Below, piece after piece: positions 56,271-63,134 of a stretch of 64,000 bases of DNA; within the stretch, counting starts at the first letter, position 1, and every line of letters begins with the position of its first letter. The position numbers and the translations under genes were made by a program. The notes under the pieces are model-generated. The model was given only the letters and a program-made list of their open reading frames with translations. It did no database searches and was not told the DNA's origin. Origin of the DNA: Cyanophora paradoxa (taxonomy: Eukaryota > Glaucocystophyceae > Cyanophorales > Cyanophoraceae). Location of the stretch: contig QPMI01000192.1 of NCBI GenBank assembly GCA_004431415.1, forward strand, positions 62,001 through 126,000, in the 5' to 3' direction.

Positions 56271-57653
56271 TTATGAACGAGATGACCGAAGAATGCGCGT
56301 AGTAGGGGCTGTATAGCTTGCGCTCTGATTCTTGAATGATTTATACCACCGCTGACTGTTTACCTCTGAGAGCTTCTCAGTGCCGGCAATCGTTAATTTC
56401 GCGAGCTCTCTAAGCGCCCTCTTAGTCTTCTCCGCGCGATCTTCCAATAGAGCGCCTTTCGGAACACTTGCGGCGACATCTATGCCTTCTTTTTGAACCT
56501 GCCGAATAGAGGCTGCCTCTATCTCGGCTGCTTTAATTGCATTTTCTGCGGGCTCGACCACTGCCTCGACCTCTGTAATAATCTGCAATTCGTGCGGCTT
56601 AAATAGCTTCGGCATGAGGTATCCGGCTGCATCTTGCACCTCTATCGCGTTTCCTCTCCTTCCCGCAATTTTGTAGACCTCTCGGCTATACCTTTGTGTT
56701 GCTCCTTTATCAAACTTTGATCTTGGCAATAATACACGGACATGGAGACCCGGCTTAAAGTCGCTGAATATATCCTTTACGATTGTGTTCTTCTTTGAAA
56801 TAATAGCCGCTCGGATCCGCTCCATATCAGAAAGCTTAACATCTGCGGGTTTCATTCCTATGGTTCGGTGAATCGTGTTGTTATAATTGAAAACGAAGTC
56901 GTCCAGCTTGTCCATAAATCGCACAGTGTTATAAGCGACACAGTAATTATTTATCATCGTTTTTAAGGTCAAATGAAAGCGATTCATTATTCCCAGCGAA
57001 GTGTGATCTCCGACCTGTTTAAAGCGGTGTTCTATTCCGTTATTTTTAACGACCTCTTGGAACTCCTTCGCGATGAATTCCGAACCGTTATCTGTCTCCA
57101 ATCGAATCATCGGAGCCGGGAGCTCTGTAAGCATCTCCGCAAAAGCGGCGGCAACACTTGCGCCCTCCTTATTCTTTAACTTCTTGGCATATGCTTTTCG
57201 ACTTGTCATCTCGATGAGAGTAAGGACTGCAATGTAGCCGGAATTATAGCTGCCATATGAAAGATAAAAGATGAGATCGGCTTGGTAGCACCACGGCGGG
57301 GCTGTGATGGGAATAAAAGCGGTTTGGGTCGGTGCGGGGGGCTTCTTGTTGATCTGCATAAATTCCTGTTTCGCTGCGACATCTTGCACTTCTTTCAATG
57401 TGAGGGTCTTGTCCTCTTTTCTCAGTTCTTCGTATATTGCGGATGGGTTCTTAAAACCTGTCTTCGGGTCATACATGCGGCGCACGATCTTAGAGGACGG
57501 GTTCGCAATGCTAAAAGGAACATCTCCTAATAAATTTGATTTTGCTTGGCGTTTTGTGATTTTTTGGGGGACTTGTTCAGTCTCAGGAACCGCGATAGGT
57601 AGTATGGTGGTCTCTGTCTCCTCTCCCGCTACCCTTCTGACGATCCGTGACAT
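56271..57653 (-). CDS. Retroviral-type (rve) integrase of polinton/virophage type
   Basis: 460 aa, ATG 57653. The N-terminal part has YDPKTGFKNPSAIYEELRKE and LTLKEVQD, the usual start of polinton-like integrases, without an HHCC finger. The catalytic core has D126 (WCYQADLIFY) and D188 (RLETDNGSEF). The third acidic residue, expected 35 residues later, is N224 (SLGIMNRFHLTLK). The C-terminal SH3-like part is present (SREVYKIAGRRGNAIEV), followed by a Glu/Ala-rich tail. Such enzymes join element ends to host DNA. The Asn at the third metal-ligand position could abolish activity or be tolerated; this is unresolved. No copy of the shared motif precedes it. It starts 19 bp after the helicase stop and may share that transcript. 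Confidence 0.9.
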   Translation of the reverse strand: MSRIVRRVAGEETETTILPIAVPETEQVPQKITKRQAKSNLLGDVPFSIANPSSKIVRRMYDPKTGFKNPSAIYEELRKEDKTLTLKEVQDVAAKQEFMQINKKPPAPTQTAFIPITAPPWCYQADLIFYLSYGSYNSGYIAVLTLIEMTSRKAYAKKLKNKEGASVAAAFAEMLTELPAPMIRLETDNGSEFIAKEFQEVVKNNGIEHRFKQVGDHTSLGIMNRFHLTLKTMINNYCVAYNTVRFMDKLDDFVFNYNNTIHRTIGMKPADVKLSDMERIRAAIISKKNTIVKDIFSDFKPGLHVRVLLPRSKFDKGATQRYSREVYKIAGRRGNAIEVQDAAGYLMPKLFKPHELQIITEVEAVVEPAENAIKAAEIEAASIRQVQKEGIDVAASVPKGALLEDRAEKTKRALRELAKLTIAGTEKLSEVNSQRWYKSFKNQSASYTAPTTRILRSSRS

Positions 57654-57672
57654 TTCTTCTAATTAAACCTGT

Positions 57673-59175
57673 TTATTTTTTGCTGCAATTGCACCCGTGA
57701 TGCGCGAGTTGACAATTGTCTTTAAGATGTGGGCGCCTGTTGTTAATGCGATCCACGACGAGCCTGTAATTCGGATCTTGCGGCTCAATCGGAATAGGAA
57801 GGGAACAGAGCGCACAGGCGCCCTTCTGTTGCTTCTTGCGCTCTAATATCCACTCCGGCGTAATATAATCCGCCTCGTCGAAATCGCGCCCGGCACGCTG
57901 ATCCTGGCATTTATAACCGCGGATCTTCGTTTTCAGATATTCGATGTAGTCGCTCTTTCCTTGGAACTTGTGAATCGGTGTATAAATCAGCACAGTGGAC
58001 AGATCGCGGTTACGAGTTAGCGCGGTATAGAACCATTCGCGAGTGGTATAGCGGAACGTAGCCTCACAAATGACAATGCCCGAATCAAGTGTGAGACCTT
58101 GCGTTGAATGACCTGTTCCTGCATAAGGGAGAGAAAAATGTTCTAACATCGCGCACGGAACCTCGAACGTGACGCCATCGAAAACGTCAGTTAATGTGAC
58201 CATTTGCTTGGTGATTTTGGTGATTCGATAGGTGTAATTCGTGTATGCATTAATAGACTCACCCTCAGACCGCGAAATGCGTAGATACCTGCGACAAACG
58301 ACTTCCAGACCCTTGTAGAATTTGATGCCATTGACCTCTACGGTTGGGATATTTACTTTCCGTCTATCGTGCATCAGTTTGTTATAGGCTAAGGTCATTT
58401 CGTTTCTGTAAGCGATGCCAAAGTAGCCGTCGGGGATAGCGCTTAGATCATTAATTGTCGGCAACCCGTATTTCGAGATAATCTGTGCGGCTTCGAGTCC
58501 GTTTTCGAAGAGATCCTCTTTGATCGCCCGAATTAATTCACGGTCTGTCTCCTTCTTGTGCCGCTTGTTAATGCGTAGACTCAGGACGTTAGGGAACATG
58601 CTCTGCACAGCGCGCTTATAGTAGCCCTTGCGATCAGAAACCGAGAGCTCGTCATTAATCGGTTCGTTCTGATAGGTATCGCCATTAGCCAAATATTTGA
58701 TATCCGGGTAGCGATCGATAAACGACTTGATCTTAGCGAGATCTTTTACAGAATACGCGAATATCTCGTCGAACATAATGTGGCTGAACTCGGAGACAAA
58801 CGCCCTCTGGTCTTTTTCGCTCATAGCCTCTTCGTAGGTCTGATCATTTGAGACACGGATCCCGAGAACATTATACAAAGTGCGAACGGTAATATTCTCG
58901 ATTCCGCGGACTTTGAGAGAGTCCCTCAGCTCTGCGCACTGTTTGTTATAGGGGCAAATGACTAAGCAATTTGACTTTTGAGAGGCAAAGCAATTAATAC
59001 CGAGGGTCGACTTTCCACTTCCGGGCATGTCAGCAAGGACAAGCATACGATTATGGAGCTCCGCAACCCAATTAAAGCACTCCGGATTAAATTCGTCCCT
59101 CAGCGAGAACCGGTTAATGAGTGTCTCGGGATCCTGAAATTCGAGAGTTACACCCGTGGTGGGCGGAGTGCATTC
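57673..59175 (-). CDS. SF1-like helicase with C-terminal HNH-like zinc finger
   Basis: From ATG 59046 the protein is 457 aa, with Walker A only seven residues in (MPGSGKST), Walker B HIMFDEIF, YLANGDTYQNEP (motif III-like), GTGHSTQGLTLDS and FYTALTRNRDL (motifs V-VI). The C-terminus carries an HNH-like module: CALCSLPIP, LVVDRINNRRPHL and CQLAHHGCNCSKK. The same frame is open upstream to 59,175 and that extension looks protein-like (DPETLINRFSLRDEF), so the ATG at 59046 is probably not the true start. The open frame overlaps the end of the polymerase gene by 28 bp in the -1 frame. The helicase presumably unwinds DNA during element replication; the HNH-like finger could be a nuclease or a DNA-binding finger. 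Confidence 0.85.
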   Translation of the reverse strand, partial: ECTPPTTGVTLEFQDPETLINRFSLRDEFNPECFNWVAELHNRMLVLADMPGSGKSTLGINCFASQKSNCLVICPYNKQCAELRDSLKVRGIENITVRTLYNVLGIRVSNDQTYEEAMSEKDQRAFVSEFSHIMFDEIFAYSVKDLAKIKSFIDRYPDIKYLANGDTYQNEPINDELSVSDRKGYYKRAVQSMFPNVLSLRINKRHKKETDRELIRAIKEDLFENGLEAAQIISKYGLPTINDLSAIPDGYFGIAYRNEMTLAYNKLMHDRRKVNIPTVEVNGIKFYKGLEVVCRRYLRISRSEGESINAYTNYTYRITKITKQMVTLTDVFDGVTFEVPCAMLEHFSLPYAGTGHSTQGLTLDSGIVICEATFRYTTREWFYTALTRNRDLSTVLIYTPIHKFQGKSDYIEYLKTKIRGYKCQDQRAGRDFDEADYITPEWILERKKQQKGACALCSLPIPIEPQDPNYRLVVDRINNRRPHLKDNCQLAHHGCNCSKK

Positions 59176-61982
59176 TCAGGGCATCTTTTCCCGGGAATAT
59201 AGCTGAATTTGCCCATGTTCTCAAACGCATTTCGGTCGAACTCTTTCTTACTTGTCCATGAACCTTCGATATATAGGCAATCCGTTCTGATCCCGGCAAC
59301 CTTGTGCCCGCGCGCTGTCAGGCGCTTGTATTGCGCAAACATATTAGCACGGTTGCGATCGTAAATATGAAAGTGGATAGGAAGGAATCCGTTAACGAGC
59401 TCGCGGTGGGAGCTGATCTTAACGAAATAGATGTGACCTTCGAATTCGCTAAGAGTTTTGACACGTTTCGAATTCTTAGGATTGAAAGTAAACACCTCTA
59501 CTGTTCCTCCGCATTCTTGGGCGAACCTCTCAGCCTCGGCACGGTTGTAGAACATTTTCGTGGATGTTTGCGAGTCTTGGAATTTGCCGAGCATTCCGAT
59601 CTCTTTCACTAAAATATGCTTCTTATCTGTGGTTTGAATGTCGCTTGACAGCACTTTTTGCATCTCAGCGATCGACGTATTGGGCACCAAATGCGAAGGC
59701 TCCGCGACCGCGATAATCTCTATCTTGTCCTTTACGTCCGCCCAATGCATGGAGAGAGTGTAGCCTGTCATGAAATTATAACAGCGACCACTCACGGAAA
59801 ATGCGCGATCCAGAATAATTTCGATTCCATCAATCTTGCGAGACATGGCGGCATCATAATCTACATCCTCATCGTCGGCGAAAGTCGCTTGCTCTCTCTC
59901 AAACGCAACGACACGCACGTAGTAGATCGCGTATTCGAGAATATCGCTTCCCGCTTTAAAGGGAACGAAGTCATCAAACACATTGTATTTCGGAAGATAT
60001 TGCATGCCTTTCAGTATCGAAGGGTAGCACTTCGCCATATCGACAGCTGTGTAGGTGGCTTTCGGGTTCGGCTTATAGAAAAAGCCGCTTAGTGCGGATC
60101 GCTTGTAGTGCGTGAGAATTTCGCGCATGTTCGGGCTGTAATGTGAGATATTCGTCGCATTTAGAAGCGACTCCCGGAATCCCTTCCCGATTTCACAGAC
60201 CTTATTATAATACTCCTCTGTTTCGAAATCTTGCTCAATAAAGTGGTCTGTTGTGCGTGGATCTTTGATAGAGAACATCGAGCCATTGGCTTTGAATGTG
60301 ATGCTGTCGATCTGTTTCGATGGTGTTAGCTTCACAGCGGGCTCATATCGCATTTTCAGGAACGTAAATAGAAGACCTTCCAGACCTTCGCGCCCAGTAT
60401 AAAGAATGCGGATGAAACTGCGCTCGTCGGGCGATAGTTTAAGTTGCGTGATCTTTACCAAATCCTTGGATGTGTGCGCGAAGATATCGTGAGTAAGACA
60501 CGTCGGAATTTTATAGAGTGCTAACGAAGAGTTCGACTTAGGAACATGACTATCGAGCTCTTCGACCTCCATCTTCGCCATGCGCATTTCGAGCGACTTG
60601 ATGTTATCGTTGAATATATAGATGTGCTTGTTGTGAATCATAAAGTGAATATTGCGGGGAAAGATGTTTTTGTTAATTGATTCCGCCGCGAATTTGTGTA
60701 TTAACTTTCCGTCGACATCAAAGACGCGGAAGCCTGTCTGAATTCTCTTACAGAATTTCTCGATATGGCGGAGGGTGAGAGCCAGAGAGTCGCCAGGTGT
60801 GCGTTCGCGACCGTGAAAGAATTTATAGAGACCGTCATACGACATAGTTAAGTCAGTATATCGCGGTTTTGGCGCCTCCTGACACTTCTTAATGGACGCT
60901 CCCCATGTGGATATGATCATATCGTAGCCGCAAGCGTTAGATGTCGATGATTTGGGAAGCTCAATAATATCTTCGAACTCAGACGCGTTTGGATTTAATG
61001 TGTAGTCTGTGAATTTGCTCATAATCGCGGTGCATCGCATACTGTCCATTAGCTCCTCATCCAGAAATGCATAGCGATTTCCAGGTATAGCACCGGCTCC
61101 GTCATCTTCGACACCTTCGTCCCCATCGATCGCGACCTCATGAACAGTTATAAAGGCATCATCGACACTGCCGCCAAAATCATCGAAACCTTTGCGTAGT
61201 TTTTTCTGTTCCTCGGTTGGTGGTGTCTTAAAGAAGAACATCTCGTATGCTTGTCCGAAAGTTCCCAGACCAATCTTCAATTCATCGTAGTTTTCGAGTA
61301 AATCGAAGATTGAATCTCTCTCTTCCGAATAATAACGATTTTGAGCGGTGAGAATTCCATACACTCTATCGATTTTTGCCAGAGCAAAGTTTCGCAACAC
61401 CCTCACCGAAACTGTCTCTCTTATATTCTGGTAGGTGACAAAGGTTCTGTCTTTTATATATGTTCCGGGAATTCCGGGAATAACAATTACCTCCGACGAC
61501 CGAGCACCGGATCCAGGTCCCCATAGCTTGAACGTAATTGTTGCGAGAGTTTCCGGATCGTATGCGGCGATTGGATCGAGAATAGTGCGTTTAATCGCAT
61601 CCTCTACCGCTTTTAGTTTACCTCTCTGCTGCTTCGCTTCGAGTTTCGCTTCTTTCGCCCGTTTCTGTTCTCGTTTGCGATCGAAGCGCTGTAAACGCTT
61701 CGCCTCTTGTTCTTTTTGCTTTTGCTTTTCTATATTAACTTGGGTGCGAGCGGCGCGCTTCTCTTTCCGCTCTGCCCTGCGGAAAACGCGGGGATTAATG
61801 ATTCCATTCAGAGTGTCCCGAATGTCGATCAGCGTTTGGAGCTTGGGCTTCCGATTCATTGTGTTGTGCATCGCCCAATGCGCCTGTTCTTCGGTTAGCA
61901 AATCCTGACTCAATCCCTGCATAATGTATCCGATAATTTCATCCCGAACATTGTTAGCGATTCTGTTGGTTGCGCGCGGCAT
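59148..61982 (-). CDS. Family B DNA polymerase, probably protein-primed (viral/polinton type)
   Basis: 944 aa, ATG 61982, TAA 59148. A basic coiled region (about residues 70-125) is followed by a long middle part and a C-terminal polymerase core. Motif A is YTAVDMAKCYPSILKGM (D648), a B/Kx2-like region is KEIGMLGKFQDS (about 793-804), and motif C is GIRTDCLYIEG (about 898-908), with Cys in place of the usual Ser/Thr after the Asp. I could not place the exonuclease motifs confidently. Size and partners fit pPolB of polintons and relatives, which copies linear genomes from a terminal protein. The shared upstream motif lies 23 bp before the start. The protein stops just as the helicase frame opens, suggesting the two may once have been, or still are, one product. 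Confidence 0.8.
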   Translation of the reverse strand: MPRATNRIANNVRDEIIGYIMQGLSQDLLTEEQAHWAMHNTMNRKPKLQTLIDIRDTLNGIINPRVFRRAERKEKRAARTQVNIEKQKQKEQEAKRLQRFDRKREQKRAKEAKLEAKQQRGKLKAVEDAIKRTILDPIAAYDPETLATITFKLWGPGSGARSSEVIVIPGIPGTYIKDRTFVTYQNIRETVSVRVLRNFALAKIDRVYGILTAQNRYYSEERDSIFDLLENYDELKIGLGTFGQAYEMFFFKTPPTEEQKKLRKGFDDFGGSVDDAFITVHEVAIDGDEGVEDDGAGAIPGNRYAFLDEELMDSMRCTAIMSKFTDYTLNPNASEFEDIIELPKSSTSNACGYDMIISTWGASIKKCQEAPKPRYTDLTMSYDGLYKFFHGRERTPGDSLALTLRHIEKFCKRIQTGFRVFDVDGKLIHKFAAESINKNIFPRNIHFMIHNKHIYIFNDNIKSLEMRMAKMEVEELDSHVPKSNSSLALYKIPTCLTHDIFAHTSKDLVKITQLKLSPDERSFIRILYTGREGLEGLLFTFLKMRYEPAVKLTPSKQIDSITFKANGSMFSIKDPRTTDHFIEQDFETEEYYNKVCEIGKGFRESLLNATNISHYSPNMREILTHYKRSALSGFFYKPNPKATYTAVDMAKCYPSILKGMQYLPKYNVFDDFVPFKAGSDILEYAIYYVRVVAFEREQATFADDEDVDYDAAMSRKIDGIEIILDRAFSVSGRCYNFMTGYTLSMHWADVKDKIEIIAVAEPSHLVPNTSIAEMQKVLSSDIQTTDKKHILVKEIGMLGKFQDSQTSTKMFYNRAEAERFAQECGGTVEVFTFNPKNSKRVKTLSEFEGHIYFVKISSHRELVNGFLPIHFHIYDRNRANMFAQYKRLTARGHKVAGIRTDCLYIEGSWTSKKEFDRNAFENMGKFSYIPGKRCPENALRPPRV

Positions 61983-62004
61983 CTCTATTAGTTCTTTTAA
62001 AATA

Positions 62005-62024
62005 ACCGGAGAAAATAATTTCGG
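62005..62024 (-). promoter_or_regulatory. Shared upstream motif, copy 2 (polymerase gene)
   Basis: Plus-strand reading ACCGGAGAAAATAATTTCGG, identical to copy 1. It lies 23 bp upstream of the polymerase start and is followed toward the gene by an AT-rich stretch. Likely an element-specific promoter element recognised by a viral or co-infecting-virus transcription system. Confidence 0.75.
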
Positions 62025-62151
62025 CGCAATCTACCAAATTCTCCTTTTCATACCCTTGTCGCCAATTCTTTAAGTGCTTTTTTGACGGATGCGGGGAATA
62101 AAAAGGGAGTTAAAAAATTAATCATTTTTTGCATCGTGCGGATACTTTCCG

Positions 62152-62565
62152 CTACGAAGTTTTTGCGTTCTCGACGACATGCTTTCGGGGTCTCCCAGCG
62201 GGCTTTTGCGGTTGGGGTTTAGCGGGCGGATTCAGCTTTCGTTCCGCTCTTTTCCTGCGTTGGTATTCCCTTGCCTTCTCTCGGATTTTCTCCCGATACT
62301 CTTCATCGTCTTGGTATCGCTGCTGTTTACGAATTGCGATCTTTTGTAGCTGTTCCGGTGTGAATATAGTAGCCTCTCCGGCGGCTAATCGCTCTTGCTT
62401 TTGTCTCTGATGCTTGTTTCGCTGCCGCTCGGCGTCTTTTTCGCGTTTCAGTCTTAATCTCTCCGCCTTCTCCTCTTCTGTGATCACCTTCTTCGGTCGC
62501 CCGGGTCTGCGCTTTTCCTGCTGTGCCGCCATTGCCTCTTGGTTTGAAATCTTGGGTTTCGCCAT
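62152..62565 (-). CDS. Small basic AT-hook protein
   Basis: 137 aa, ATG 62565. Two AT-hook-like GRP cores frame the protein: KRRPGRPKK near residue 20 and PAGRPRKH near residue 128. Between them is an almost continuous Lys/Arg/Glu/Gln helix (about residues 27-110; KREKDAERQRNKHQRQKQER). The protein should bind the minor groove of AT-rich DNA, such as the element's own, and could package or architecturally organise it; this is inferred. It has the shared upstream motif 9 bp before its start. No enzyme domain is present. Confidence 0.7.
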   Translation of the reverse strand: MAKPKISNQEAMAAQQEKRRPGRPKKVITEEEKAERLRLKREKDAERQRNKHQRQKQERLAAGEATIFTPEQLQKIAIRKQQRYQDDEEYREKIREKAREYQRRKRAERKLNPPAKPQPQKPAGRPRKHVVENAKTS

Positions 62566-62573
62566 TTACTTTA

Positions 62574-62590
62574 ACCGGAGAAAATAGTTT
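62574..62590 (-). promoter_or_regulatory. Shared upstream motif, copy 3 (AT-hook gene)
   Basis: Plus-strand reading ACCGGAGAAAATAGTTT. It matches copies 1 and 2 over the first 13 bases and then diverges at the distal half (no TTTCGG). The near edge lies 9 bp upstream of the AT-hook start codon. The conserved part is therefore TTTTCTCCGGT, read toward the gene. Confidence 0.65.
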
Positions 62591-62689
62591 TTTGTCACTC
62601 TGTATTATTTCCCTTGCCCTTATATACCTTTTACCGAAACCTTCATTTTTTGCCCTCGGATCGATAAAAGCGCCACCGAAATTCACCGC

Positions 62690-63103
62690 TCAATAACCGT
62701 TCCAGACGGTTTGTTCTTGTTGCTGAGGATATACATAAGGGTTTGTTAAGCTGTCATCGTCGCCTAATGCCATTTGATCCAATCTATACATCGGATAAGG
62801 GGAGTCAGCGCGAAAATGCCCTTCCACAAATTCAGGACATGAGCGCCTTCTAATATGCTCTACATGCACGTCCTCTATCTGAGCGGTTTCGATATTAGAA
62901 CTCATAGCCGCGGGCACAGGCGAGGGCGATCGAGATCGTGGGTGGTTGTGATTGTCGCTGTGGTTAGAATATACAGAGAGGCGCCTACCTCCATGGTCTT
63001 CATCGGTAATATCAACCTCTACGGTTGTGTCGCAACATCCGGACTTACAGTGAGATATAAAATGTAGATGAAACATTTCAATGCATTGTGTTATGAAATT
63101 CAT
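62690..63103 (-). CDS. Unknown protein of the element
   Basis: 137 aa from ATG 63103. A Cys-containing N-terminus (CKSGCCDTTVEVDI) is followed by a His/Asn/Ser/Pro-rich stretch (SDNHNHPRSRSPSPVPAA) and an acidic C-terminal part with a Tyr/Gln-rich end (NPYVYPQQQEQTVWNGY). No domain is recognised. An internal ATG nine codons in is an alternative start. The shared motif is not seen upstream. The composition suggests a largely disordered protein. Confidence 0.55.
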   Translation of the reverse strand: MNFITQCIEMFHLHFISHCKSGCCDTTVEVDITDEDHGGRRLSVYSNHSDNHNHPRSRSPSPVPAAMSSNIETAQIEDVHVEHIRRRSCPEFVEGHFRADSPYPMYRLDQMALGDDDSLTNPYVYPQQQEQTVWNGY

Positions 63104-63134
63104 AGATCCTACAAAGAATCAATTTATAAATTTC

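Noticed and set aside
59148-59175. Programmed -1 frameshift between polymerase and helicase
   Set aside because: Not asserted as a mechanism: no in-frame slippery heptamer or clear downstream structure was seen. Kept only as one of three explanations.
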